Counted from the stretch's first letter, positions 35,222-45,213 are shown. The stretch: DNA of 64,000 nt from F23-D06 sp045132055 (GCA_045132055.1 JBGURP010000007.1:124001-188000); one strand, 5' to 3'. Notes: a model not told the origin generated them from the letters alone. Program-made: numbers and translations.

Positions 35222-38049
35222 AAAACGACATCATCGAAATACGAGGCGCCAACGTCAACAATCTGAAAAACATTGATGTGGATATTCCGCGCAACAAGCT
35301 GGTGGTTATCACCGGGTTGTCGGGATCGGGCAAGTCGTCGCTGGCCTACGACACCCTTTACGCCGAGGGACAGCGCCGCTACGTGGAAAGCCTCAGCTCC
35401 TATGCCCGCCAGTTTTTAGGCCGTATGCACAAACCGGAGGTGAAATCCATCACAGGCATCCCTCCCGCCATCGCCATCCAACAGCGCACCATGTCACACA
35501 ACCCGCGCTCCACGGTGGGCACGGTGACCGAAATTTACGAATACCTGAAATTGCTCTATGCCCATATCGGCCATACCTACTCACCTGTCACAGGCAAGGA
35601 GGTGCGCCGCGACCATGTCTCCGATGTCATTCGCTACATAGAGAAAATACCCGAAGGGCGCAGAATATATATTGTATCCCCCTTGGTGCTGCCGTCTGGA
35701 CGAACCCTCAAAGAGCAGCTGGCTATCCTCAAGCAACAGGGGTTCAGCCGCGTGGTCTATAACCGCAAACTGGCCGAAATCGATGAATTCCTGAACGGCA
35801 AGAAAGCCAATCGCATATCGGAAATGTACGTACTCGTCGATCGTTTCAAATCTGAAAACATCGAAGCCAACATGAGCCGCCTCTCCGACTCCATCCAGGT
35901 GGCCTTCACCGAAGGCAAAGGTGTCTGCATGATCCACACCGAAGGAGGAGAATCCGTGGTGCAGAAGACCTTCAGCAATCTGTTTGAGATGGACGGTATC
36001 GCCTTTGAAGAACCCTCTGTCAACCTGTTCAGCTTTAACAATCCTTACGGAGCTTGCAAATCATGCTCCGGTACTGGATTCATCGAGGGCGTGGACGTGG
36101 ACTTGGTCATTCCCAACCGTTCCCTTTCGGTGGCGGAAGATGCTGTTGCCTGTTGGCACGGCGATGTGCTGAGCGAGTGGAAACAATATTTCATCAAGCA
36201 AGCATCTAAACTCAACTTCCCCATACACAGACCTATAGAGGAGCTTACGCAAGAAGAATTCAACCTGTTGTGGTACGGCGATGAGAAGCACAAAGTGGAA
36301 GGTATCACGCAATTTTTCCAATACGTAGCCTCCCGTACCTACAAGATTCAATACAGGGTATTGCAGAGCCGCTATCGGGGGCGCGAGTTGTGTCCCGACT
36401 GCCATGGCACACGCCTGCGCACCGAAGCGCGTTACGTGAAAGTCAGCGGCAAGACCATCGTGGATTTGCTGCAGATGCCCGTTTCCGATCTGAAGAATTT
36501 CTTCCTGCATTTCAAATACGGCTCTCCCGCAGAAAAGGAGATTGCCCAGAAAATCGTGGCTGAGCTCACGAACCGCATCACTTTATTGGATGATGTGGGA
36601 TTGGGCTACCTGACCCTGGACAGAACTACGGGCACGCTTTCGGGCGGCGAGACACAGCGCATCAATCTGGCCACCTCCCTGGGCAGCAGTCTGGTAGGCT
36701 CTCTCTACATCCTCGACGAGCCCAGCATCGGCCTGCACCCGCGCGACACGGAGAACCTCATCCGCGTGCTCAAACGCCTGCGCGACATCGGCAACACTGT
36801 CGTCATTGTGGAGCACGACGAGTCCATCATCCGCGCCGCAGACTACATCATCGACATCGGCCCCAATGCCGGCCAATTTGGTGGCGAAGTGGTCTTCAGC
36901 GGTACCTTCAAGGAGTTGATGAAGCACGAACATGACCTTACTGCCGACTACCTCCGCGGCATGGAGGGCGGTTATCCTGAGGACCTCTGCAAGTCCATCC
37001 CCGTGCCCACCCGCCGGAGACGCTGGCGCAACTATATCGAGATCATCGGCGCCAAGGCCAACAACTTGAAGAACATCGACGTGAAGATACCTTTGCAGTG
37101 CTTCACGGCCATCACTGGCGTGAGCGGCTCAGGCAAGAGCACGCTCGTCAACAACATCCTCTATCTGGGCATGTTGCGTTTGCTGGACAAAGCCGGCGAC
37201 AAGCCCGGCAGCTTCACGCGCATCAATGCCGACATGACCAAAGTAACGGAAGTCGTGCTGGTGGACCAGGCTCCCATCGGGCGCTCCTCACGCTCCAACC
37301 CCGTCACCTACGTAAAAGCGTACGACTATATCCGGGAGCTCTTTGCCTCACAACCGCTTTCCAAGCAGCGCAACTACAAACCCAGCTTCTTCTCTTTCAA
37401 CGTGGCTGGCGGTCGCTGCGAAGAGTGCGAGGGCGAAGGCGTCATCCACATCAACATGCAGTTCATGGCCGACGTGGAACTGATTTGCCCCTCCTGCAAC
37501 GGCTCGCGTTTCCGCGAAGAGGCATTGGATGTCAAAATCAAAGACAAAGGCATCAACGATATCCTGAGCATGACCATCAACGAGGCTGTGGAGTTCTTCC
37601 GTTCGCTTCCGCCGACTGACATTACCAAGAACATTCTCAAACGCCTCGCTCCGCTGCAAGACGTGGGCTTGGGCTATCTGGTCATGGGCCAGAACTCCTC
37701 CACCCTCTCCGGAGGTGAGGCTCAGCGCGTCAAGCTGGCCTATTTCCTCTCCTTGGAGGACGACCAGCAGAACAAGCTTTTCCTCTTCGATGAGCCGACT
37801 ACCGGTTTGCATTTCCACGATATCAACAAGCTCTACAAAGCTTTCAACCGATTGGTGGAACGCGACAACTCCGTCGTGGTTATTGAGCACAACACGGAGC
37901 TCATCAAGTGCGCCGACTGGATTATCGACCTCGGCCCAGAAGGCGGCGAGCAAGGCGGAAGCATCGTATTCGAAGGCACGCCTGAAAAGTTGATCGAACG
38001 CAAGAAATCGCACACGGCACAAGCCCTGCGCCACACCCTCTGCCACTGA
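35218..38049 (+). CDS. uvrA: UvrABC excinuclease subunit A
   Basis: 943 residues, full length. Damage-recognition ATPase of nucleotide excision repair. It has two ABC modules: Walker A GLSGSGKSS (N-terminal) and GVSGSGKST (central), signatures LSGGETQRI and LSGGEAQRV, and Walker B LYILDEPSIGLHP and LFLFDEPTTGLH. Zinc fingers are seen at CKSCSGTG with CPDCHGTR and at CEECEGEG with CPSCNGS. It overlaps cdsA by 4 bases, an unusual operon partner for a repair gene, so its expression is probably tied to the rsfS-ftsH operon. Confidence 0.98.
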   Translation: MKNDIIEIRGANVNNLKNIDVDIPRNKLVVITGLSGSGKSSLAYDTLYAEGQRRYVESLSSYARQFLGRMHKPEVKSITGIPPAIAIQQRTMSHNPRSTVGTVTEIYEYLKLLYAHIGHTYSPVTGKEVRRDHVSDVIRYIEKIPEGRRIYIVSPLVLPSGRTLKEQLAILKQQGFSRVVYNRKLAEIDEFLNGKKANRISEMYVLVDRFKSENIEANMSRLSDSIQVAFTEGKGVCMIHTEGGESVVQKTFSNLFEMDGIAFEEPSVNLFSFNNPYGACKSCSGTGFIEGVDVDLVIPNRSLSVAEDAVACWHGDVLSEWKQYFIKQASKLNFPIHRPIEELTQEEFNLLWYGDEKHKVEGITQFFQYVASRTYKIQYRVLQSRYRGRELCPDCHGTRLRTEARYVKVSGKTIVDLLQMPVSDLKNFFLHFKYGSPAEKEIAQKIVAELTNRITLLDDVGLGYLTLDRTTGTLSGGETQRINLATSLGSSLVGSLYILDEPSIGLHPRDTENLIRVLKRLRDIGNTVVIVEHDESIIRAADYIIDIGPNAGQFGGEVVFSGTFKELMKHEHDLTADYLRGMEGGYPEDLCKSIPVPTRRRRWRNYIEIIGAKANNLKNIDVKIPLQCFTAITGVSGSGKSTLVNNILYLGMLRLLDKAGDKPGSFTRINADMTKVTEVVLVDQAPIGRSSRSNPVTYVKAYDYIRELFASQPLSKQRNYKPSFFSFNVAGGRCEECEGEGVIHINMQFMADVELICPSCNGSRFREEALDVKIKDKGINDILSMTINEAVEFFRSLPPTDITKNILKRLAPLQDVGLGYLVMGQNSSTLSGGEAQRVKLAYFLSLEDDQQNKLFLFDEPTTGLHFHDINKLYKAFNRLVERDNSVVVIEHNTELIKCADWIIDLGPEGGEQGGSIVFEGTPEKLIERKKSHTAQALRHTLCH

Positions 38050-38059
38050 ACAATTGAGA

Positions 38060-38220
38060 ATTCTCTCCTAACTACTAACTACTAACTACTAACTTCTAAC
38101 TTCTCACTCCTTTCCTTTCCTCTTCTCCTCTCCTCCTCCATTCCTCCTTCACCTCTTTCACCCCATTTACCCTTTCCTCCCCCTCAACTTCTGTCCCCTG
38201 ACTACTGATCCCTGACGACT
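38060..38220. repeat. Polypyrimidine low-complexity tract
   Basis: About 150 bases after uvrA that are almost free of G on this strand: first CTAACTACTAACTACTAAC units, then CCTTTCCTCTTCTCC-type sequence. No gene or terminator hairpin is seen. Shorter tracts of the same kind occur at 14938-14998, 47898-47950 (other strand) and 56285-56370. Confidence 0.75.
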
Positions 38221-38253
38221 GTCTAAAGGCATTGATTATCTCAAAAAAAGGTG

Positions 38254-38261
38254 TATATTTG
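38254..38261 (+). promoter_or_regulatory. -7 box TATATTTG for the M13 peptidase
   Basis: TAnnTTTG match 61 bases before the ATG at 38322. A small CCCCT...AGGGG hairpin lies in the leader at about 38266-38280. Confidence 0.6.
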
Positions 38262-38321
38262 CCCTCCCCTACCAAAGGGGTGTTTTTATTTGTTACTAAT
38301 TGATTTTTAACAAGATAGATT

Positions 38322-40382
38322 ATGAATAAAACTATCACATTGTCTATTATGGCAGCATTGTTGCTTGTCGTTTTCACAAGTTCTACCCCTATGACCACCA
38401 AAGCCAAACCTAAAAAGAGCAAATCCGGCATCACAGCCACCAATTTGGATAAATCCGTAAAACCTTCCGCCGATTTCTATCAGTATGCCTGCGGCGGCTG
38501 GATGAAACTCAACCCGCTGGGCGCCGAGTACGCTCGTTATGGCAGTTTTGATGTGCTTGGAGAAAACAACCAGAAACAGTTGCAGGAATTAGTGGTGAAA
38601 CTCGCCGGACAAAAAAACGCTGCCGGCACTGTGGAGCAGAAAGTAGGCGACCTCTACAAAATGGGTATGGACACCGTGACACTTCAGAATCAAGGAGCAC
38701 AACCCATCCAGAAAGAGTTGATGAAGATCGCAAAATTGCAACGCCGCGACCTCTCCACTACTCTCGCCGAGATGTCCCTGGAGGGTTTGCATCCCTTCTT
38801 CGGTCTCTTCGGTTCCTCCGACCCTGACAACAGCGACATGACCATCGCCTATCTTTGGCAGACAGGTCTGGGCATCGGTGACCGCGACTATTATCTCGAA
38901 GCCGACCAGCAGAAGATCCGCGACGAGTACGTAAAGCTGCTGGCCAAGATGTTCCAAATGTCCGGCTACAGCAAGCATGCCGGCTTTGAGGGCAAAGAGA
39001 ATGACATGGCTCAGCGCGTGCTGGCGCTCGAGACCATGATGGCCAACTATTTCGTGGACAAAACCACGCTCCGCGATCCGTACCAGACCATCCACAAATG
39101 CACACCAGCAGAATTTCAGAAGATGATTCCGGCCATCAATTTACAACAGTATCTCAAGACTCTGAATCTTTCCGACATAAAGATTGTGAATGTGGGACAA
39201 CCCACCTATTTTGCAGGTCTCAACAACATCCTGTCCGTATCCGACATGGAGGTGATTCGCGCCTACATGGCCTGGAACGTCATCAATGCAGCCGCTTCAT
39301 TTCTGAACGATGACTTTGTAAATGCCGACTTTGACTTCTATGGCAAGGTACTCTCCGGCAAGCAGGAGAACCGCCCGCGCTGGAAACGCGTCATCGGCAC
39401 CGTCGATGGCTGCCTGGGCGAAGCGCTCGGCCAGATGTATGTGAAGACTTACTTCCCCGCCGAAGCCAAGACCCGCATGGAGCAGCTGGTCAAGAACCTG
39501 CAGTGGGCCCTTGGAGAGCGCATCAAAGCATCTGAATGGATGACGGAAGTTACCAAGAAAAATGCACTGGACAAACTCGCCACCTTCAAAGTCAAGATTG
39601 GCTATCCAGATAAATGGCGCGATTACAGTGCGTTAGAGATCAAAAACGATAGCTATTACGACAACGTTCTCCGCGCCCGTCGTTTCGAGAGTGCCTATCG
39701 ATTGTCCAAAATCGGTAAACCCGTGGATAAGGACGAGTGGCAAATGACTCCGCAGACGGTGAATGCCTATTACGAACCCAATACCAACGAAATTTGCTTC
39801 CCCGCCGGCATCCTGCAACCGCCGTTCTTCGACATGAATGCCGATGATGCGGTCAACTACGGTGCCATCGGCGTGGTAATCGGCCACGAGATGACGCACG
39901 GCTTTGACGACCAAGGCCGCAACTATGATCTGAACGGCAACCTCACCGACTGGTGGACGGAGGCCGACTCCAAGGCTTTCGAGGAGAGAGCACAAGTGCT
40001 GGTCAAACATTTCAACAACATTGAAGTCGCTCCCGGCGTACATGGCAACGGCTCCTTCACGTTGGGTGAGAATATCGCTGACAACGGTGGATTGAACGTC
40101 TCCTACACCGCTTTCCAGAAAGCCAAGGCTGAAGGCGCCATCAAGGGAGACATGGACGGTTTCACTCCGGAGCAACGCTTCTTCCTCGCATACGCAGGCG
40201 TGTGGGCTGCTAATATCCGCCCCGAAGAGATTCTTCGCCGCACCAAAGAGGACCCGCACTCCCTCGGCCGCTGGCGCGTGAACGGCACCCTGCCCCACAT
40301 TGATGCTTTCTATCAGGCATTCGGCATCCAACCCGGCGACCCCATGTACCTCGCACCGGAGAAACGTGCCAAAATCTGGTAG
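38322..40382 (+). CDS. M13 family zinc metallopeptidase (PepO/neprilysin-like)
   Basis: 686 residues with an N-terminal signal segment (about 1-22), so probably periplasmic or surface-associated. The M13 catalytic domain has NAYYEPNTNEICFPAGILQPPFF, the zinc motif HEMTH at residues 522-526 with GFDDQGR following, and the third ligand Glu in GENIADNGGL (about residue 583). The N-terminal helical domain starts DFYQYACGGW, as in the family. It should cleave peptides in the periplasm, consistent with amino-acid fermentation. It has its own promoter and seems to be a single-gene unit. Confidence 0.95.
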   Translation: MNKTITLSIMAALLLVVFTSSTPMTTKAKPKKSKSGITATNLDKSVKPSADFYQYACGGWMKLNPLGAEYARYGSFDVLGENNQKQLQELVVKLAGQKNAAGTVEQKVGDLYKMGMDTVTLQNQGAQPIQKELMKIAKLQRRDLSTTLAEMSLEGLHPFFGLFGSSDPDNSDMTIAYLWQTGLGIGDRDYYLEADQQKIRDEYVKLLAKMFQMSGYSKHAGFEGKENDMAQRVLALETMMANYFVDKTTLRDPYQTIHKCTPAEFQKMIPAINLQQYLKTLNLSDIKIVNVGQPTYFAGLNNILSVSDMEVIRAYMAWNVINAAASFLNDDFVNADFDFYGKVLSGKQENRPRWKRVIGTVDGCLGEALGQMYVKTYFPAEAKTRMEQLVKNLQWALGERIKASEWMTEVTKKNALDKLATFKVKIGYPDKWRDYSALEIKNDSYYDNVLRARRFESAYRLSKIGKPVDKDEWQMTPQTVNAYYEPNTNEICFPAGILQPPFFDMNADDAVNYGAIGVVIGHEMTHGFDDQGRNYDLNGNLTDWWTEADSKAFEERAQVLVKHFNNIEVAPGVHGNGSFTLGENIADNGGLNVSYTAFQKAKAEGAIKGDMDGFTPEQRFFLAYAGVWAANIRPEEILRRTKEDPHSLGRWRVNGTLPHIDAFYQAFGIQPGDPMYLAPEKRAKIW

Positions 40383-40493
40383 AGTTTTAATTGGAAATTT
40401 ACAATGGGGAATGGGAAATTAAATCCAACGATCAATCCCCAATACCTAATTCCATAATCTTGATATTTTTTTTACGAACTATAGTTTATTTTT

Positions 40494-41441
40494 ATGACGA
40501 ACAACAAACTTGCCGTTATTGCCTTTGGCGGTAATGCTTTATTGAAAAGCCATCAAAAAGGCACCTATCAGGAACAGATAGAGAATGTTACGGAAACCTG
40601 CAGATGTCTGGTTCCGATGTTGAAGGCCGGTTACAAAATGGTGATCGGTCATGGTAACGGCCCGCAAGTGGGCAATGTGATGTTACAACATAAGGCCGGC
40701 AAAGAGACTTTCGAAGTGGAGTCCATGCCGCTGAATTTCTGCGTAGCCGAGACCCAAGGTTCTATCGGCGCGCTCATTGAAGAGGGTTTCCGCCATATCT
40801 TCGCCGAAGAGGGCTGGGATCGTGACACTGTGACCCTGCTCACGCACGTGGAGGTGGATGGCAACGACCCACTGTTCCAGAACCCGACCAAGCCCGTGGG
40901 GCCCTACGTTTCCAAAGAAGAAGCTGAACAATACCACGATGAGACGGGCGACATCTACAAAGAAGACCCGAAGGGCAATGGCTGGCGCAAAGTGGTGGCA
41001 TCACCCAAGCCTATCCGCATCCAGAACATCAAGCTGGTCCGCAAGCTGGCCGACGAAGGTATCATCGTGATCACCGTGGGCGGCGGCGGCATTCCCGTGG
41101 CCATGAAAGACGGCTACCTGAAAGGTGTGCAGGCCGTGATCGATAAGGATCTCGCTTCCGCCATCACCGCTGTGGAAATCAATGCTGACGAGTTTTACAT
41201 CCTCACCGATGTGCCCAAAGTCTATATCAACTTCCGCAAACCCGATGAAAAAGCTTTGGACGTAATCACCGTATCTGAAGCCAAACAGTATCTCGCTGAT
41301 GGCCAGTTCACCGAAGGCTCCATGGCTCCGAAGGTACGCGCCGCCATCATGTTCGTGGAAAAGACCGGACACCCCTGCATCATCACCGAGGCCGGAAGAC
41401 TTGGTGACGAATCCTGCGGCACACGCATAGTAAACGATTAG
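40494..41441 (+). CDS. arcC: Carbamate kinase
   Basis: 315 residues. It makes ATP and carbamate (then CO2 and ammonia) from carbamoyl phosphate and ADP, the last step of the arginine deiminase or citrulline pathway. Visible features are AFGGNALL, the GHGNGPQVGN substrate loop and VVASPKPIRI, with VGGGGIPV in the nucleotide part. An ornithine carbamoyltransferase gene follows 98 bases later in the same direction. Arginine deiminase (arcA) and the arginine/ornithine antiporter are not in the window. The stop codon TAG is formed inside the GATTAGAGATTAGAG repeat at 41431-41455. No clear TAnnTTTG box is seen upstream. Confidence 0.96.
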   Translation: MTNNKLAVIAFGGNALLKSHQKGTYQEQIENVTETCRCLVPMLKAGYKMVIGHGNGPQVGNVMLQHKAGKETFEVESMPLNFCVAETQGSIGALIEEGFRHIFAEEGWDRDTVTLLTHVEVDGNDPLFQNPTKPVGPYVSKEEAEQYHDETGDIYKEDPKGNGWRKVVASPKPIRIQNIKLVRKLADEGIIVITVGGGGIPVAMKDGYLKGVQAVIDKDLASAITAVEINADEFYILTDVPKVYINFRKPDEKALDVITVSEAKQYLADGQFTEGSMAPKVRAAIMFVEKTGHPCIITEAGRLGDESCGTRIVND

Positions 41442-41507
41442 AGATTAGAGATGAGAGTTATCTCAATCTCTTTTATCTCTAAACTATAAACTTTAAACTC
41501 TAAACTA
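41431..41507. repeat. TTAGAGATTAGAG/CTCTAAACT array overlapping the arcC stop
   Basis: The first 25 bases equal 17085-17109. The array then changes to ATCTCTTTTATCTCTAAAC and CTTTAAACTCTAAACT units and fills most of the arcC-argF gap. The arcC stop codon lies inside it. Confidence 0.8.
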
Positions 41508-41539
41508 ATATTTTATAAACAACATTAACACCCAAAATT

Positions 41540-42541
41540 ATGGCATTCAATTTAAGAAACCGCAACTTTTTGAAATTGTTGGATTTCACTCCTACGGAAA
41601 TCCAGTACCTGTTGGACCTTGCACGCGACCTCAAACGCGCCAAGTACGCCGGCACCGAGCAACCCCGCCTGAAGGGCAAAAACATCGCCCTGATTTTTGA
41701 AAAGACCTCCACGCGTACCCGCTGCGCTTTCGAGGTAGCCGCTTACGACCAAGGTGCTCACGTTACCTATCTGGGACCTTCAGGTTCTCAAATCGGCATC
41801 AAAGAATCTATGGCTGACACCGCCCGCGTGCTCGGACGCATGTTCGACGGCATTGAATATCGTGGCTTCAAACAGACCACCGTGGAAGAACTCGCCAAAT
41901 TCGCCGGCGTGCCCGTTTGGAATGGTCTTACAAACGAATTCCACCCCACCCAGATTCTGGCCGACTTCCTCACAATGAGCGAGCATGTTGACAAACCGCT
42001 CAACAAGGTGACCTACGCTTACCTCGGCGATGCCCGTTACAATATGGGTAACTCCCTGATGGTGGGTGGCGCCAAGATGGGCATGGATGTCCGCATCGTG
42101 GCTCCCAAGGCTCTGCAACCTGACAAAGACCTCATCAAGAAATGCAAGGAGATCGCCAAAGAAACCGGCGCTACCGTCACCGTCACCGACGACGTGAAGA
42201 AGGGCGTGAAAGGCTGCGATTTCCTCTACACCGACGTGTGGGTATCCATGGGCGAACCCGTTGAAGTCTGGGAAGAGCGTATCAAACTGCTCAAACCTTA
42301 TCAGGTGAACAAAGAAACGATGAAACTCACTGGCAACCCGAAATGCAAATTCATGCACTGTCTGCCCGCTTACCACAACCTGGAGACTCAGGTGGGCCGC
42401 GACGTGAACAAACAATTCGGTCTGGATGGCATCGAGGTCACGGAAGACGTGTTCGAGTCCGAGAACTCCATCGTCTTTGACGAGGCTGAAAACCGCATGC
42501 ACACCATCAAGGCCGTCATGGTGGCCACGCTGGGTGACTAA
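41540..42541 (+). CDS. argF: Ornithine carbamoyltransferase
   Basis: 333 residues. It interconverts ornithine + carbamoyl phosphate and citrulline. Carbamoyl-phosphate motif FEKTSTRTRC, the FHPTQILADF segment and the ornithine-type HCLPAYH loop are all present. These fit a true ornithine enzyme rather than the N-succinylornithine or N-acetylornithine variants of some Bacteroidota. Pairing with arcC suggests a catabolic direction (arcB), but an anabolic role is equally possible from sequence. A strong bidirectional terminator follows. Confidence 0.93.
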   Translation: MAFNLRNRNFLKLLDFTPTEIQYLLDLARDLKRAKYAGTEQPRLKGKNIALIFEKTSTRTRCAFEVAAYDQGAHVTYLGPSGSQIGIKESMADTARVLGRMFDGIEYRGFKQTTVEELAKFAGVPVWNGLTNEFHPTQILADFLTMSEHVDKPLNKVTYAYLGDARYNMGNSLMVGGAKMGMDVRIVAPKALQPDKDLIKKCKEIAKETGATVTVTDDVKKGVKGCDFLYTDVWVSMGEPVEVWEERIKLLKPYQVNKETMKLTGNPKCKFMHCLPAYHNLETQVGRDVNKQFGLDGIEVTEDVFESENSIVFDEAENRMHTIKAVMVATLGD

Positions 42542-42581
42542 CCAATACAGGGTAATGGCAACATTATCCTCTATTCTCAAC

Positions 42582-42613
42582 AAAAAAGGGTGAATCTAAA
42601 TTCACCCTTTTTT
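42582..42613. terminator. Bidirectional Rho-independent terminator
   Basis: Fourteen-base arms AAAAAAGGGTGAAT and ATTCACCCTTTTTT around CTAA. It serves the convergent argF and M14 genes. Confidence 0.92.
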
Positions 42614-42616
42614 ATT

Positions 42617-44320
42617 TTAACCCTTAATGATTCTAGTCTGATAGAAACTGCGACCCTTATCCAGTATGTGTATCACATAAGCTCCGGCAGGCAAGGAAGT
42701 GATATTCAACGTGGAGGTTCCCGCTTCGACGATGGTTTGGTAAATCAACCGCCCCTGATCGTCAAACATCAAAAATTCGAATTGCTTAGGCGGATCCACC
42801 ATAGAGGTGACATACAAATAGCCGTGTGTCGGATTGGGATAGATGACAAACGCAGGCGAATTCTGGTCGTCAACACCCGAAAATTTGGAAACCAACTGCA
42901 CATTTTGGACAACAATCTGTCCATCCGCCACGGACACGGTGATGGTTTTGGGATAATAATCCTCCGCTGTGTAAGTTACAGAATAGGTGCCTCCTTTAAT
43001 CGGACGATGGTAGTTGCCCTCCGGGAGCATGGAATAAACCTGCGAATGGTCCTTGTCATGATTCTCCACATACACTTCGGCTTCGATAGGCAAACCCGTA
43101 ACTGAGTCTGTAACGATACCCCGTATGCCATTCAAGGATTCTTCAATATAGTCCAACAACGCCTGGCGGGTATAGTTCCAATACTTGTAAAGCTGATTCG
43201 AGGAAACCACCTTGTCGGCACTAACCTCAATCGTGACTTCACGGCATCCAAGAAAATAATTGTAGCAATCCTGTCGCGAACCTACTGTCGTGTACCAATC
43301 GGAGCCACGCACCACACCATCGTCCAAATCTTGCATGTAGTTGTTGTTCTGCGCATGGCAAGTGTTCGCGAAATTATGCCCCACATACTGCCACCAAAGA
43401 TCGTCCGCGTGAATCTTATTTGACGATTCCCATGTATCCCAAGGGTAATTATAGACCTCCGCACCGCCATGGAAATTGGCCGACATCGTGAAATTGTGCG
43501 CCATGCCAAAATCCAGCATCGCCCGAACCTCACTGGGATAGTCGCCATTCTCATTATATGGCACATATACAATAGGATATGAACGGTTTAAATCAATACG
43601 CGAATAGTTGCTTCGCGTGCTGTAGGGCGACTCACCCAAAGAATCATTGTGATTGCGGTATGTGCCATCTGGATTCTCTATCGGACAAATCCAAAGGTCC
43701 ACATTGTTGATGATATTCTGGACTTGAGGATCAGAATCGTAATTATTCAACAGATATTCAATGAGTCGCAACAACAGATAATACCCCACGGGCTCGTCGC
43801 CATGCATGGTGGAAGTATAGAAAAACGCAGGCTTGTTGCCACGCTCCTGCAGATTGTTGCTGATGTGGGCAGCTAAAATCTTGTGATTGGCAGTCGTATG
43901 GTTCAAAATAGGCTCTATTTTGCAAATATTTGGAAACTGGCTCTGGAAAGTATCCATTGTGGCCACATACGCGCCCCAAGTGGGATAGCGGTTCCATGAA
44001 TCGGTAAGCTGCTCGTAACTATGCGCCATGCGCACGTTCACCTTCGAACCCGTTACAATGGTAAACGGGATGCCTTGTGACAAGAAATGGGCATAGTCGT
44101 CACGGCCGATGCACAATCTAACCTTGTAACAGTCATACCCTTCTGCCACAACCTTGTCCACAGAAAACTCGCGACTCACCTCCTTAAGCATCTCGCCCGA
44201 CAGGCTTGTTTCGATGTACGTCTCCGGCCATTCGCTGTTGAACGGACGCAAAGAGTCGATCTGGGCGTATCCGACGGTAAAGATGATGAGAAAAGAGATA
44301 AGGGATAGAATTTTATTCAT
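42617..44320 (-). CDS. T9SS-secreted M14 zinc carboxypeptidase
   Basis: 567 residues. A signal peptide (about 1-19) and a pro-region (about 20-110) precede an M14 domain: zinc ligands HGDE at residues 173-176 and the His of ANFHGGAEVYN, the substrate arginine in DLNRSYP, and the catalytic Glu in CREVTIEVS. A carboxypeptidase-regulatory beta domain (about 385-470; GIRGIVTDSVTGLPIEAEVY) follows, then a type-A T9SS sorting domain (IYPNPTHGYLYV ... FYQTRIIKG). It should trim C-terminal residues from peptides at the cell surface. It follows dapA by 8 bases and is probably co-transcribed with DUF6913-dapA. Confidence 0.93.
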   Translation of the reverse strand: MNKILSLISFLIIFTVGYAQIDSLRPFNSEWPETYIETSLSGEMLKEVSREFSVDKVVAEGYDCYKVRLCIGRDDYAHFLSQGIPFTIVTGSKVNVRMAHSYEQLTDSWNRYPTWGAYVATMDTFQSQFPNICKIEPILNHTTANHKILAAHISNNLQERGNKPAFFYTSTMHGDEPVGYYLLLRLIEYLLNNYDSDPQVQNIINNVDLWICPIENPDGTYRNHNDSLGESPYSTRSNYSRIDLNRSYPIVYVPYNENGDYPSEVRAMLDFGMAHNFTMSANFHGGAEVYNYPWDTWESSNKIHADDLWWQYVGHNFANTCHAQNNNYMQDLDDGVVRGSDWYTTVGSRQDCYNYFLGCREVTIEVSADKVVSSNQLYKYWNYTRQALLDYIEESLNGIRGIVTDSVTGLPIEAEVYVENHDKDHSQVYSMLPEGNYHRPIKGGTYSVTYTAEDYYPKTITVSVADGQIVVQNVQLVSKFSGVDDQNSPAFVIYPNPTHGYLYVTSMVDPPKQFEFLMFDDQGRLIYQTIVEAGTSTLNITSLPAGAYVIHILDKGRSFYQTRIIKG

Positions 44321-44328
44321 GAACAGGG

Positions 44329-45213
44329 TTATAGTTGCACTAACTTATGGATTTCGTTGGAAAGATTATCGGAAACGGGCACCAATGGCAGGCGCAACAC
44401 GTTCTTGATTTTACCTTGGGCAGCCAAAATAGCCTTGACACCGCAAGGATTGCCCTCTTTGAAGCAGGCTTGCGAAATGTCAAATAGCTTATCGTGGTAA
44501 AGACGAGCCTTGATAAACTGATCGTTCATGGCCAAGTGCACCATATTGGCGACTTCAGCGGGATAGGCATTGGCCAACACCGAGATAAGACCATCCATGC
44601 CGGCAGCCATCATGGGCAACGTAATCAGATCATCGCCCGAAATGACCAGAAAATCTTTCGGTTTATGGTTCAGCAAATACAGTATCTGCTTCACATTGCC
44701 GGAGGCCTCCTTGATACCGATAATGTTGTGATGACTCTCCGCAATGCGGATGGTGGTCTCTGCCAGCATGTTGCAGGAGGTTCTGCTCGGCACATTATAC
44801 AGGATGATGGGCAGTGGCGAGCTCTTGGCAACCACCTTATAATGCTCAATCAAACCCAATTGGCTGGGCTTGTTATAATACGGTGTAACCGAGAGAATAG
44901 CATCAATGGGCAGCTTGTCCACATCTTTGATACGGTCCAAAATGCTCTGCGTGTTGGGACCGCCGAGCCCCATCAGCACGGGTACGCGCCCGGCATTGAC
45001 AGAAGTGATGCAGCGCACGATGTCCTGACGCTCCGTCTTCGACATGGTCGGGTACTCACTGGTGGTACCTAACGCCAACAGATAATCCACCTTATTCTGG
45101 ATGAGATTCTCCACAAGATTCTCCAAACTATGGAAATCCACTTTCCCCTCGACGGTGAACGGCGTGACGACAGCAACACCCAAGCCTCTGAACTTGTCCA
45201 AACTATTTTTCAT
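44329..45213 (-). CDS. dapA: 4-hydroxy-tetrahydrodipicolinate synthase
   Basis: 294 residues, a TIM-barrel aldolase that condenses pyruvate with aspartate semialdehyde in the diaminopimelate/lysine pathway. Conserved pieces are GVAVVTPF, GTTSEYPTMS, the YNVPSRT loop with the catalytic Tyr, and IGIKEASGN with the Schiff-base Lys. Related aldolases of the DHDPS/NAL family exist, but the motif set fits DapA. It overlaps the DUF6913 gene by 11 bases; the M14 peptidase follows 8 bases later. Confidence 0.95.
   Translation of the reverse strand: MKNSLDKFRGLGVAVVTPFTVEGKVDFHSLENLVENLIQNKVDYLLALGTTSEYPTMSKTERQDIVRCITSVNAGRVPVLMGLGGPNTQSILDRIKDVDKLPIDAILSVTPYYNKPSQLGLIEHYKVVAKSSPLPIILYNVPSRTSCNMLAETTIRIAESHHNIIGIKEASGNVKQILYLLNHKPKDFLVISGDDLITLPMMAAGMDGLISVLANAYPAEVANMVHLAMNDQFIKARLYHDKLFDISQACFKEGNPCGVKAILAAQGKIKNVLRLPLVPVSDNLSNEIHKLVQL

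Noticed and set aside
42590..43105. 171-codon open frame on the plus strand after argF
   Set aside because: It is antisense to the M14 peptidase C-terminal region and starts inside the terminator.
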